This document shows, piece by piece, positions 8,515 through 16,490 of a DNA stretch of 17,526 nt (position 1 is the stretch's first letter; the number at the start of each line of letters is the position of its first letter). This DNA comes from Actinomycetota bacterium (lineage in GTDB: Bacteria > Actinomycetota > Actinomycetes > Nanopelagicales > Nanopelagicaceae). Below the pieces are notes generated by a model. It was not told the origin of the DNA. It saw nothing but the letters and a program-made list of their open reading frames with translations, and did not search any database. Location: NCBI GenBank assembly GCA_027731885.1, contig JAQCAO010000015.1, positions 1 through 17,526 of the forward strand, given 5' to 3'. The position numbers and the translations under genes are program-made.

Positions 8515-8520
8515 AGACTA
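8515..8520 (-). promoter_or_regulatory. Aldehyde dehydrogenase -10 hexamer (leaderless promoter)
   Basis: On the minus strand TAGTCT at 8520-8515 is followed by six bases (TTGCTC) and the ATG at 8508. Its first two bases (8520, 8519) are the complement of the last-shared TA of the opposing hydrolase -10, so the two hexamers overlap. No -35 was recognised. Confidence 0.65.
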
Positions 8521-8524
8521 GACT
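8519..8524 (+). promoter_or_regulatory. Hydrolase -10 hexamer (leaderless promoter)
   Basis: TAGACT is followed by seven bases (CTCCTTT) and the ATG at 8532. It overlaps the opposing aldehyde dehydrogenase -10 at 8519-8520. The 7-base gap has no Shine-Dalgarno, so a leaderless start is likely. Confidence 0.65.
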
Positions 8525-8531
8525 CTCCTTT

Positions 8532-9242
8532 ATGTCGCAGCCAGTACGCCCCAGCACAATTTTGCCCGCGCAGCGTACTCCTTTCTCTGTCACCACTTCA
8601 GATGGCGAAACCTTAATCGGCGAAGTTGCTACGCCACTTGATCGCTACAAGGGTGCGATCCTCTGCCTTCATCCACTTCCTACAGCTGGTGGAATGATGG
8701 ATAGCCATATCTATAAAAAGGCCGCTAATCGATTACCTGCGATGTCTGGTATTGAAGTGATTCGCTTTAACACACGCGGTACAACCAGCGAAGCCGGAAC
8801 TAGCACTGGTGTATTTGATAATGGTGGCGCTGAACGCTTTGATGTGGAAGCGATGATGGCTTATTGCCTAGATACTTTGAAGTTAGAGAATCTCTGGGTG
8901 GTTGGCTGGTCTTTTGGAACCGATCTCGCGCTACGTCACGCAAAAGATCCAAGAGTTAAAGGTTTGATTCTCTTATCACCGCCACTTCGCACATCTGAAG
9001 TGAGCGATATGCAATATTGGGCGGCAGATGGTCGCCCTGTGATTGCGTTAGTTCCGGAGCACGATGATTTTCTAAAACCTGCTGAGGCAAAAATTCGTTT
9101 CGCACCGCTTACACAAATCGAGATTATTGCCGTTGCCGGCGCAAAACATCTCTGGGTCGGCGAACCATCGGTCTATCGAGTGTTGAGTGAGATTACAAAG
9201 ATTATTGCACCCGATAAATTGCCGCTACCGATTGAGATTTAA
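8532..9242 (+). CDS. Alpha/beta hydrolase family protein
   Basis: A 236-residue cytoplasmic alpha/beta-hydrolase-fold protein. Visible are LCLHPLPTAGG after an early strand (oxyanion region, about residues 44-54), FNTRGTTSEAGTS (about 78-90), the nucleophile elbow GWSFGTD with the catalytic Ser near residue 123, an acidic residue in VPEHDDF (about 173-179), and the His in GAKHLWVGE near the end. This is the layout of the small BAAT/DLH-like hydrolases (for example E. coli YfhR or actinobacterial 'alpha/beta hydrolase' proteins). The substrate is unknown. It is preceded by its own leaderless promoter, and its TAA stop overlaps the TAA of the convergent AI-2E permease (9239-9242). The divergent neighbour is an aldehyde dehydrogenase; a shared pathway is possible but unproven. 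Confidence 0.88.
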   Translation: MSQPVRPSTILPAQRTPFSVTTSDGETLIGEVATPLDRYKGAILCLHPLPTAGGMMDSHIYKKAANRLPAMSGIEVIRFNTRGTTSEAGTSTGVFDNGGAERFDVEAMMAYCLDTLKLENLWVVGWSFGTDLALRHAKDPRVKGLILLSPPLRTSEVSDMQYWAADGRPVIALVPEHDDFLKPAEAKIRFAPLTQIEIIAVAGAKHLWVGEPSVYRVLSEITKIIAPDKLPLPIEI

Positions 9243-10354
9243 GTGTTATCTGCTCTCGGAAATACCACTTCATCGAGAATCAAAATAATAGACGCGGCAA
9301 TTGGCACAGCCAGTAATCCGCCGACCAATCCAAGTAGTGAAGTTCCAATCAGCGCTGAAATAATCGTGACTGCTCCAGGTACAGATAAAGTGCGCTTCAT
9401 TATGCGCGGGGTGACGATGTAGTTTTCGATCTGAACATAAACCACGTAGGCAATAAAAGTGATGATTCCGATTGAGACTGATTGTGTCAAGGCGATAATC
9501 GTTACAACCGTACAACCAATAAAGTGTCCAATAAGCGGAATTAACCCGCAGACCAGAACAATCATCGCAATCGCTATCGGTGATGGGAGCCCTAAAAGTA
9601 AAGAGAGGGCAACCACGAATACTGAGGCCATAAAGGCGATGACAATCTGACTGCCGACAAAAGATCCAACCCGCGAGATAACCGCGTTAGTTAAGCACTC
9701 GACACGGTCACGTCGGCTGGCTGGAGCAAAGCGAACTCCCATACCAACCATTTGCGGAAGCGAGGTAATGAAGTAAAGAGTGAGAATTAAGATCGTTAGC
9801 GCGGTAAAGGTGCCAGATAAAACAGATCTACCGACTCCGATAACACCACCGAACGCTGAAATAATAAGCGTTCCATCTGCCGTGATCTCTTTTAACTTAC
9901 TTTGCAGAGAATCTATAACGCCAAATTGGCTATTTAGATCGGCGATCGTGGCGTTATTTTTTAGGTCGGCTAGCAGCGTCGGAGCGCTATTTATTAACTG
10001 AGTGCCTTGTGAAACGACCGGGGGGATAACCACTGCAATAAAGAAGATTACAAAGACGATTACAGATGTAAAAATCATGGCTACTGCGCTAGCACGGGGG
10101 ATTCCGCGCTTTTGAATTGCAACTACAGCAGGATTTAATCCAGTCGCTAAGAAGAGAGCAACGATAATCAAGACAAATATTTGACTAGTGCTAGCAAGAG
10201 CGCGCATCAAAACAATTGCGACTAGCGCTCCTAAGGTTGCGACAAACCCAAAGTAAAAGGGATTTGTCCGATCTAACGGATGGCCCTGAATCCCCAAATC
10301 AGTTGGGGCTACACTTGCCTTAGGTTTACCTTTGATGCGATCAGATATTGCCAT
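9239..10354 (-). CDS. AI-2E family transporter (TqsA/PerM-like permease)
   Basis: Integral membrane protein of about 371 residues in the AI-2E/UPF0118 family. Known members export autoinducer-2 or other small molecules or ions; the substrate here is not predictable. A soluble N-terminus (about 35 residues) is followed by paired hydrophobic segments (GFVATLGALVAIVLM, IFVLIIVALFLATGLNPAVV, SAVAMIFTSVIVFVIFFIAVVIPPVV), a large periplasmic-type loop with QSKLKEI, then four or five more helices including the family-typical LLGLPSPIAIAMIVLVCGLIPLIGHFIG and a C-terminal LLGLVGGLLAVPIAASI. The ATG at 10354 has TAGAAT seven bases upstream and gives the start MAISDRIKG; a reading-frame extension to 10399 runs into the divergent gene and is rejected. 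Confidence 0.92.
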   Translation of the reverse strand: MAISDRIKGKPKASVAPTDLGIQGHPLDRTNPFYFGFVATLGALVAIVLMRALASTSQIFVLIIVALFLATGLNPAVVAIQKRGIPRASAVAMIFTSVIVFVIFFIAVVIPPVVSQGTQLINSAPTLLADLKNNATIADLNSQFGVIDSLQSKLKEITADGTLIISAFGGVIGVGRSVLSGTFTALTILILTLYFITSLPQMVGMGVRFAPASRRDRVECLTNAVISRVGSFVGSQIVIAFMASVFVVALSLLLGLPSPIAIAMIVLVCGLIPLIGHFIGCTVVTIIALTQSVSIGIITFIAYVVYVQIENYIVTPRIMKRTLSVPGAVTIISALIGTSLLGLVGGLLAVPIAASIILILDEVVFPRADNT

Positions 10355-10361
10355 GTCACCT

Positions 10362-10367
10362 ATTCTA
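10362..10367 (-). promoter_or_regulatory. AI-2E permease -10 hexamer (leaderless promoter)
   Basis: On the minus strand TAGAAT at 10367-10362 is followed by seven bases (AGGTGAC) and the ATG at 10354. AGGTGA resembles a Shine-Dalgarno but touches the ATG too closely to serve as one. No -35 was recognised. Confidence 0.6.
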
Positions 10368-10373
10368 AAGCGA

Positions 10374-10379
10374 TATCCT
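10374..10379 (+). promoter_or_regulatory. DUF4032 gene -10 hexamer (leaderless promoter)
   Basis: TATCCT is followed by six bases (TGCTTA) and the ATG at 10386. It sits 6 bases from the opposing AI-2E -10. A TTGCCA at 10348-10353 lies 20 bases upstream, rather far for a -35. Confidence 0.6.
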
Positions 10380-10385
10380 TGCTTA

Positions 10386-11618
10386 ATGGCGTTGCGCATT
10401 ACGGGGTTAGGCGAGGAAATCGCTGCCGTTACAGGCCTGCCGTGGCATATTAATTTAGAAGAATGGCCAGAAGATCCAACACTCGCTAAAAAACGAGGTA
10501 TTTCCCGCCACGTAGTCCGCTTGGTGCGATCAACTGATGATCCTGATTCAGAAGTCTATGCCGTAAAAGAGACGGTCTCTGAATTCGCCAACCGTGAATA
10601 TAAGGCTCTACGAGAACTTGCACAGCTGGGTGCACCGAGCGTGCAATCAATTGCGGTGGTTGAGGGGCGCACCAGTGAGGCAAATGAAGAACTACCTTGC
10701 GCTCTAGTAACGCGCTTCTTGCCATATTCACTTCCGTATCGAATTTTACTTAGCGGTAAAGATGTAACTTCAAACGATATAACCATGATGGCCAATGCCT
10801 TAGCCCTACTTTTAGTGCAGCTGCATTTACTTGGCTTCTGGTGGGGAGATTGTTCACTCTCCAACACGCTCTTTCGGCGCGATGCCGAAGCATTTGCTGC
10901 ATATCTAGTTGATGCAGAAACGGGTGAATTTCAGAAATCGCTGAGCGATGGTCAGCGCGAACACGATCTTGAGATCGCACATTTTAATGTTGCAGCAGAG
11001 CTAGAAGATCTAGCGCTCTCGGGAGTCCTTTATCCAGGTATAGATCCGATTCGCGCCAGTGAAGCTGTGATAAAGCGCTACCACCGAATCTGGAAAGCGT
11101 TAAAAGAGCGCCAAGTATTAGATCCGAAAGATCGTCACGCTGTAGAGCGAGCCATGCGTCAATTGCATAATTTAGGATTTGCAGTAGATGAAGTCTCTGT
11201 TTCTTTAGATGGCCAATCGCAGAAGTTATATTTCCAACCTAAACTTGTGGCACCTGGCTATCACCGCAATCGCTTAAGAGAGTTGACCGGTCTTGAAACA
11301 GAGGCGCTTCAGGCTAAACGATTACTTGCTTCACTCGATCGATTCCGCGGACGAGAGGCAAATCCAAAACCTCCAATCGCTGATTCAGCCAGGCGTTGGC
11401 TAAATGAAACTTATCGTCCAATAGTTGAGATGATTCCTGCAAATTTGGCAGGAAAGATAGAAGAGGCACAGTTCTTCCACGAAGTATTAGAGCATCGCTG
11501 GTATCTAGGTGAACGCGAAGGTCACGATGTTGGGTTAACATTTGCCGCACAGTCTTACATTGATGATGTAGCGCCATTGAGGCGTGGCTCTGGAGCAGAA
11601 ACGGGGAGAAGTAAGTGA
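10386..11618 (+). CDS. DUF4032 domain protein, kinase-like
   Basis: Actinobacterial protein of about 410 residues with a kinase-like N-terminal half and a C-terminal DUF4032 region. Seen in order: YAVKE (Lys61, like the ATP-contacting Lys of kinases), NREYKALREL (Glu71, like the alpha-C Glu), WWGDCSLSNTLF (Asp155 and Asn160, matching the HGDxxxxN catalytic loop with Trp-Gly before the Asp), and YLVDAETGE (Asp176, in the place of the DFG Asp). This resembles the lipopolysaccharide kinase InaA/RIO type. A catalytic activity is therefore plausible but unproven, and the substrate is unknown. The ATG at 10386 is chosen because TATCCT precedes it by 6 bases; an upstream in-frame start at 10332 would overlap the divergent AI-2E gene. 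It leads an operon with the CnoX-like gene (GTGA overlap). Confidence 0.87.
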   Translation: MALRITGLGEEIAAVTGLPWHINLEEWPEDPTLAKKRGISRHVVRLVRSTDDPDSEVYAVKETVSEFANREYKALRELAQLGAPSVQSIAVVEGRTSEANEELPCALVTRFLPYSLPYRILLSGKDVTSNDITMMANALALLLVQLHLLGFWWGDCSLSNTLFRRDAEAFAAYLVDAETGEFQKSLSDGQREHDLEIAHFNVAAELEDLALSGVLYPGIDPIRASEAVIKRYHRIWKALKERQVLDPKDRHAVERAMRQLHNLGFAVDEVSVSLDGQSQKLYFQPKLVAPGYHRNRLRELTGLETEALQAKRLLASLDRFRGREANPKPPIADSARRWLNETYRPIVEMIPANLAGKIEEAQFFHEVLEHRWYLGEREGHDVGLTFAAQSYIDDVAPLRRGSGAETGRSK

Positions 11619-12475
11619 CTCTGCCTCCAAATTTTGGTCGGGCCGTGGACTTGAGTTCGCTGGGAAAACCGAAAGCAGAGCCCACTGGCCCAATGCCAGG
11701 AATGGAGATATCTCCACAGAACTTCACCGAAGAATTTATAGCGATATCTAAAAGTAAACCGATAATTTTAATTTGTTGGTCACCGCGATCTGTTGAATCG
11801 CAAGAGGTGGTAGCAATTCTCGGTGAGCTGGCGGTAGAAGATCGAGAAGCCTGGATCTTGGCACGAGTCGATGTTGATGCTCAGCCACAAGTTGCGAAAG
11901 CTTTACAGGCGCGCGCGGTTCCATTTGCAGTTGCGATAATTAATGAACAGATGGTTCCGCTCTTCGAACAACCATACCCAGCAGAACAGATTCGCATGGT
12001 TATAGATAAAGTCTTGGCCTTATCCGCCGAACAAGGAGTAGGCGAAGCGCCAGTTGAGAAAATTGAACCCGAAGAAGAAGAGGCAATTGCTGCCCTAGAT
12101 GCAGGTGATTACAGAACAGCTGAGGCTGCTTATAAAAAGTTATTAGCGCGCAAGCCGGGAGATTCTTTTGCCACTTTGGGGCTAGCCCAAACACAACTTT
12201 TGGGAAGAACAGATGGTTTAGATAGCGCAAAGATTATGCAAGATGCGATCGCAGCACCGGATGATATAGCGATACAAATCCAATGCGCCGATATAGAAGT
12301 CGTCAGTGGCTACCTAGAGCCAGCATTTGCTCGCTTACTTCGACTTATACAAACTTTAGATGGTGCAGAAAAGAAGTTAGCGAAAGATCGCCTACTTGAG
12401 CTATTTGCCTTAGTTGATCCAGCTGATCCACGAGTTATAAAAGCTCGCGCAGCGCTAGCAAATGCGTTATTTTAG
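11615..12475 (+). CDS. Thioredoxin-fold/TPR co-chaperone-like protein (CnoX/YbbN family)
   Basis: A 286-residue protein with an N-terminal thioredoxin-like domain (about residues 30-135) and C-terminal TPR-like helices (about 150-280: EEEEAIAALDAGDYRTAEAAYKKLL, SFATLGLAQTQLL), the architecture of CnoX/YbbN holdase co-chaperones and of actinobacterial 'tetratricopeptide thioredoxin' proteins. The redox motif WCGPC is WSPRS here (55-59), with the only nearby Cys (54) before the Trp, so disulfide reductase activity is not expected. The N-terminus is Pro/Gly rich. The start is GTG at 11615, overlapping the DUF4032 stop as GTGA, with GGGGAG six bases upstream. The MFS gene start follows directly on its TAG stop, so three genes are probably co-transcribed. 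A chaperone role is inferred from family, not shown. Confidence 0.87.
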   Translation: MTLPPNFGRAVDLSSLGKPKAEPTGPMPGMEISPQNFTEEFIAISKSKPIILICWSPRSVESQEVVAILGELAVEDREAWILARVDVDAQPQVAKALQARAVPFAVAIINEQMVPLFEQPYPAEQIRMVIDKVLALSAEQGVGEAPVEKIEPEEEEAIAALDAGDYRTAEAAYKKLLARKPGDSFATLGLAQTQLLGRTDGLDSAKIMQDAIAAPDDIAIQIQCADIEVVSGYLEPAFARLLRLIQTLDGAEKKLAKDRLLELFALVDPADPRVIKARAALANALF

Positions 12476-12544
12476 ATGAAGACGGTTCATCCAGATACTG
12501 AGTATAAATTAATTCAAGGGCTCTTCTTTGTTTATGCATTTTGA
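12476..12544 (+). pseudogene. Out-of-frame N-terminal fragment of the MFS transporter
   Basis: Immediately after the TAG of the CnoX-like gene, ATG at 12476 opens a 22-codon frame, MKTVHPDTEYKL followed by IQGLFFVYAF, ending at TGA 12542-12544. Its hydrophobic end is the expected start of transmembrane helix 1 of the transporter that continues in another frame from about 12541. Adding one base (for example a second G after TTTT) joins them as FVYAFWIMSWIARFPEIK, which is the usual MFS N-terminus. The two frames are both open between 12508 and 12541, so the lost base lies in that stretch. This is either a real mutation or a sequencing/assembly error; the sequence alone cannot say. Confidence 0.7.
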
Positions 12545-13662
12545 TTATGTCTTGGATCGCGCGCTTTCCTGAAATTAAATCGAATCTCGGTTTAAATATT
12601 GGTGAATTCGGAACGCTTATTAGTACTGGTGCTTTAGGCGCAGTTGTTAGCCTCTTGTTTACCGGCCATCTAGTCCATAAATATGGAATCAAAAGAGTTA
12701 TTTTGACCAATATCTGGATTATGGGAGCAGCTTACTTTTTTATCGTTCGCGCTTATTCACCCGGAGTATTTCTCATCTGCAATATCGCAATCGGATGGAG
12801 TACCTCGGCGTACCATATTTCGATAAATGCTCAGGGTTTTAACGCAATGGAGAGAATTAAAGATTTAACAGTGGCGCGCTTACATGGCATGTGGGCGCTT
12901 GGCACCCTGATGACTGCAATGTTGTCTGGTCTCATCGTTAATTACATCAGTATCACTTGGCATGTTGGTGGGTTGGCAGTGATTGCGACACTTGTTTTAA
13001 CGACTATAGCGCTGCGACTTACCCCAGTTCTTGTGAAGGCTAATATAAACGAACACGAACATCTTCCACTTCGTACCATAATTACCTCCTTTAGGATCGA
13101 CTGGTTGGTCAGTGGTGGATTTCTATGTGCCGTTTTCTTAGAATTTACTACCGGCGACTGGTCAGCAATCTTTGCTAAAGAGCGTATCGGCGTAGGTTCG
13201 GGATTAGCTGCTCTTCCTTATATTGTTTTTATGATTGCGATAATCATCGGAAGGCTAAATGCCGGTTCTCTGGCAAAACGCTTTCACGTCCATCATATGA
13301 TTCGTTTCTTAGCGCTATTTGGCGGCGGCGGCTTCTTAACATTCCTTGCAATCACAGTTCAGATACCTGCAGACCATAAAAACATCGCCTTAACCACGAT
13401 TTGTATCGCCTTTGCATTTGCCGGAATTGGTTCTTCCGTAATAACCCCATCTTTCTTCGCTGCAGCAGATCAACGATCTCCACTGCCAAGTGCGGTGGTC
13501 ATAGGCCAATTAGGCGTTGTGAATATAATCGCAGTATTCCTTTTAAAGGCAGTGGTTGCTTGGACGGCGCAATTAACAGGATCGCTAGCAGTTGCCTTAA
13601 CTATCCCAGCGGTAATGTTGATTTCTGCAGCCTTCTTCGCTCGCGCAGTAAAAGTGGGCTAA
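12541..13662 (+). CDS. MFS transporter (main frame, 5' end frameshifted)
   Basis: Major facilitator superfamily permease; the visible frame encodes about 373 residues with some eleven hydrophobic segments. Its start MIMSWIARFPEIKSNLGLNIGEFGTL corresponds to the end of helix 1 and the loop found in the sugar-permease/YbjJ-like MFS group (WASRIPDIKxxLGL). The segment GHLVHKYGIKRVIL is the loop 2-3 motif A position. The substrate is unknown. The true start is almost certainly the ATG at 12476, directly after the upstream stop, but its reading frame ends at 12544 (see separate entry). As it stands, translation from TTG 12541 or ATG 12547 would lack most of helix 1, and there is no good ribosome site there. 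It ends 7 bases from convergent aceE. Confidence 0.85.
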   Translation: MIMSWIARFPEIKSNLGLNIGEFGTLISTGALGAVVSLLFTGHLVHKYGIKRVILTNIWIMGAAYFFIVRAYSPGVFLICNIAIGWSTSAYHISINAQGFNAMERIKDLTVARLHGMWALGTLMTAMLSGLIVNYISITWHVGGLAVIATLVLTTIALRLTPVLVKANINEHEHLPLRTIITSFRIDWLVSGGFLCAVFLEFTTGDWSAIFAKERIGVGSGLAALPYIVFMIAIIIGRLNAGSLAKRFHVHHMIRFLALFGGGGFLTFLAITVQIPADHKNIALTTICIAFAFAGIGSSVITPSFFAAADQRSPLPSAVVIGQLGVVNIIAVFLLKAVVAWTAQLTGSLAVALTIPAVMLISAAFFARAVKVG

Positions 13663-13669
13663 GCGCGCC

Positions 13670-16390
13670 TTAGCCAGATCCTTCGGTATTGCCGGGATCT
13701 GCAGCGTTAATATCATTGATCTGATACTTGTTTATAGCATCTTGAACAACGCTCTGCTTAACTTCGCCAGCTTTAGAGAGCGCAGCCAAGGTTGCTATAA
13801 CAATCGACTCAGCATCAACTTTAAAGTGACGACGCAGCGCACCACGAGTATCAGAGAGACCAAAGCCATCGGTTCCAAGTGAGACAAATTCTTGCTCTAC
13901 CCAACTAGCGATCTGATCTTGCACTGAACGCATGTAATCGCTAACTGCAATGACCGGACCAGGTGCGCCCTTTAACTTATTAGTGATGTAAGCGCTGTGG
14001 TGTTCACTTGGATTTAGGAAGTTGTGGCGATCTACGGCAAGTCCGTCACGTCGTAATTCATTCCAAGAAGTAACTGACCAAACCGAAGCAGATACGCCCC
14101 AATCTGATTGAAGCAACTTTGCCGCTTTTATCGCCCAGTTAACTCCAACGCCAGATGCCAAGATCTGCGCATTCTTCTTGCGCTGTTTCTCGCCTTTCTG
14201 GAATAAGTAAATTCCCTTCAACAACCCATCGACATCAAGGTCATCTGGTTCAGCTGGCTGTATATATGGTTCGTTATAAACAGTTAGGTAGTAATAAACA
14301 TTCTCACTATTTTCACCATACATACGGCGCAGACCATCTTTAACAATATGTCCAAGCTCGTAGGCAAATGCCGGATCGTAGGCAACAACAGCTGGGTTGG
14401 TAGATGCCAACAATGGTGAATGGCCATCTTCGTGTTGCAAACCTTCTCCATTTAGCGTCGTGCGACCAGCGGTTGCACCGACCACGAAGCCACGTACCAG
14501 CTGATCGGATGCTGCCCAGAAAGCATCTCCGGTGCGCTGGAATCCGAACATTGAGTAGAAGATGTAAATCGGAATCATTGGTTCGTCGTGAGTTGAGTAC
14601 GAAGAACCAACTGCAGTAAATGATGCTACTGATCCGGCTTCGTTAATTCCTTCGTGCAAGATAACGCCAGATGTAGATTCCTTATAAGACAAGATCAATT
14701 CGCGATCGACTGCGGTGTATTGCTGTCCGTGAGGTGAGTAAATCTTTAGAGTTGGGAAGAGCGAATCCATTCCAAATGTGCGCGCTTCATCAGGAATGAT
14801 CGGGACCAAACGTGCACCAAGTCCCGGATCTTTAACTAAATCTTTAAGCATGCGGACAAAGGCCATAGTTGTGGCGATTTCTTGTTGACCTGATCCGCGA
14901 CGAACAGATTCGTACGCCTCATCTGCTGGTTGTGCCAATGGGCGAGAAACGCTGCGACGACGTGGGAGCGATCCACCAAGTACTGCGCGACGCTCTTGCA
15001 GGTACTTAGATTCGGCTGAATCTTCAGCTGGCTTGTAATAAGACGGTGTGTATTTATCTAACTTGTCATCAGTAATTGGAATTCCCAGACGATCACGGAA
15101 TTCGCGAATATCTTCCAGGGTCATCTTCTTCATTTGGTGCGTTGAGTTACGAGCTTCAAAGTGCGAACCTAGAGCCCAACCCTTAATAGTCTTCGCCAAG
15201 ATAACTGTCGGGCGACCATTTGGTTGTGATGCTGCGGCATATGCTGCATACAACTTGCGGTAATCATGTCCACCGCGCTTTAACGCCCAGATTTGATCAT
15301 CTGACCAGGTTGAAACCATTGCAGCAGTGCGCGGATCGCGACCAAAGAAGTTTTCACGGACATATGCGCCGCCTTCACCCTTAAATGTTTGGTAGTCGCC
15401 ATCTAAAGTTGTGTTCATCAAATTAACTAGTGCACCCTCGCGATCCTGAGCCAATAGCGGATCCCATTCACGACCCCACACGACCTTGATGACATTCCAA
15501 CCAGCGCCGCCGAAGATTGATTCAAGTTCTTGAATAATCTTGCCATTTCCGCGCACTGGTCCATCAAGGCGTTGCAAGTTACAGTTAACAACAAAAGTTA
15601 AGTTATCTAACTTCTCGCGCGATGCCAGGCCAATCGCGCCCAAGGTATCTACTTCATCGACTTCACCATCACCAAGAAATGCCCAAACATTTTGCTGACT
15701 CGTATCTTTAATTCCACGGTGCTGCAAGTAACGATTAAAGCGCGCTTGATAGATCGCATTAATTGGTCCGATTCCCATTGAAACAGTTGGGAACTGCCAG
15801 AAATCAGGCATTAACCGAGGGTGCGGATAAGAAGATAGCCCTCCGCCTTTATGCGAAAGCTCTTGCCGGAAACCATCTAGTTGATCTTCGCTTAAGCGAC
15901 CTTCCATAAATGCGCGCGCATACATTCCAGGAGATGCATGTCCCTGGAAGAAGACTTGATCTCCGCCGCCAGGATGATCTTGCCCGCGGAAGAAGTGGTT
16001 AAAACCAACTTCATACAGCGCTGCAGATGATGCGTAAGTTGAAATGTGTCCACCGACGCCAACACCCGGTCGCTGGGCACGATGCACCAACATCGCTGCG
16101 TTCCAGCGAATAAATGCGCGGATACGACGTTCGATCGCTTCATCGCCAGGGAATTCAGGTTCATGCTCAGGGGTAATTGTGTTGATGTAATCAGTGTTGC
16201 GAAGTGCGGCTACTCCGATATTTTTTTCGTGCGCACGCTGTAGCAATTTCAATATCAAGAACCGAGCACGGACGGGTCCGGCGCTATTGAGTGCGGCATC
16301 GAAAGAAGCCTGCCATTCAGCGGTCTCGGTCGGGTCGATATCTACTAGCTGGTCGATGATCTGATCTGGGACGCCGAAATTCTCGCTCAT
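13670..16390 (-). CDS. aceE: Pyruvate dehydrogenase E1 component, homodimeric type
   Basis: Thiamine-diphosphate-dependent E1 that decarboxylates pyruvate and passes the acetyl group to the lipoyl domains of E2, feeding acetyl-CoA to the TCA cycle. About 906 residues, the length of the single-chain (E. coli/actinobacterial) E1. Motifs seen: [20 protein letters not shown] near 115-134, the ThDP/Mg motif GDGEVDE (240-246) to NCNLQRLDG (269-277), [10 protein letters not shown], and in the C-terminal half EGINEAGS and [15 protein letters not shown]. No E2 or E3 gene is nearby. The ATG at 16390 (MSENFGV) is preceded by GAGAAT with a 6-base gap. An upstream in-frame start at 16435 adds 15 unlike residues. 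Next to DUF3052 and ahpE, as in mycobacteria and Streptomyces. Confidence 0.97.
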   Translation of the reverse strand: MSENFGVPDQIIDQLVDIDPTETAEWQASFDAALNSAGPVRARFLILKLLQRAHEKNIGVAALRNTDYINTITPEHEPEFPGDEAIERRIRAFIRWNAAMLVHRAQRPGVGVGGHISTYASSAALYEVGFNHFFRGQDHPGGGDQVFFQGHASPGMYARAFMEGRLSEDQLDGFRQELSHKGGGLSSYPHPRLMPDFWQFPTVSMGIGPINAIYQARFNRYLQHRGIKDTSQQNVWAFLGDGEVDEVDTLGAIGLASREKLDNLTFVVNCNLQRLDGPVRGNGKIIQELESIFGGAGWNVIKVVWGREWDPLLAQDREGALVNLMNTTLDGDYQTFKGEGGAYVRENFFGRDPRTAAMVSTWSDDQIWALKRGGHDYRKLYAAYAAASQPNGRPTVILAKTIKGWALGSHFEARNSTHQMKKMTLEDIREFRDRLGIPITDDKLDKYTPSYYKPAEDSAESKYLQERRAVLGGSLPRRRSVSRPLAQPADEAYESVRRGSGQQEIATTMAFVRMLKDLVKDPGLGARLVPIIPDEARTFGMDSLFPTLKIYSPHGQQYTAVDRELILSYKESTSGVILHEGINEAGSVASFTAVGSSYSTHDEPMIPIYIFYSMFGFQRTGDAFWAASDQLVRGFVVGATAGRTTLNGEGLQHEDGHSPLLASTNPAVVAYDPAFAYELGHIVKDGLRRMYGENSENVYYYLTVYNEPYIQPAEPDDLDVDGLLKGIYLFQKGEKQRKKNAQILASGVGVNWAIKAAKLLQSDWGVSASVWSVTSWNELRRDGLAVDRHNFLNPSEHHSAYITNKLKGAPGPVIAVSDYMRSVQDQIASWVEQEFVSLGTDGFGLSDTRGALRRHFKVDAESIVIATLAALSKAGEVKQSVVQDAINKYQINDINAADPGNTEGSG

Positions 16391-16396
16391 GGTCGT

Positions 16397-16425
16397 ATTC
16401 TCGCGCTTATGCTGCGGTAGAGCAA
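16397..16425 (-). promoter_or_regulatory. aceE promoter (leaderless)
   Basis: On the minus strand TTGCTC (16425-16420), a 17-base spacer, GAGAAT (16402-16397) and six bases lead to the ATG at 16390. The -35 keeps TTG, and the -10 keeps the A at position 2 and T at position 6 but has G instead of T first. There is no Shine-Dalgarno. Confidence 0.55.
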
Positions 16426-16455
16426 AATAAGCCAATATTTACTCTCAGAAAACCC

Positions 16456-16484
16456 TTGTCAAAGGTCACATGTTTCGGTGGACT
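16456..16484 (+). promoter_or_regulatory. DUF3052 gene promoter (leaderless, supports GTG start)
   Basis: TTGTCA (16456-16461, 5/6 to TTGACA), a 17-base spacer and TGGACT (16479-16484, one base from TAGACT) are followed by six bases and GTG at 16491. The whole layout matches the other leaderless promoters in the window and argues that the gene starts at the GTG, not at the ATG 16470, which lies inside the promoter. Confidence 0.5.
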
Positions 16485-16490
16485 TATCCC

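Noticed and set aside
12539..12547. Programmed -1 frameshifting in the MFS gene
   Set aside because: There is no X XXY YYZ heptamer and no evident downstream pseudoknot; a simple indel is more likely.
13401..13673. Plus-strand frame of 90 codons at the end of the MFS gene
   Set aside because: It overlaps clear transmembrane coding sequence in another frame and has no recognisable features.
16425..16440. AAATA-6-TATTT inverted repeat in the aceE/DUF3052 gap
   Set aside because: A 5-bp AT-rich repeat is expected by chance in this kind of sequence, and it has no matching copy elsewhere in the window.
16456..16472. TGTCA-4-TCACA, a CRP-like inverted repeat upstream of DUF3052
   Set aside because: Half-sites are 4 bases apart instead of 6 and one is imperfect; the same bases are better explained as the -35 and spacer.
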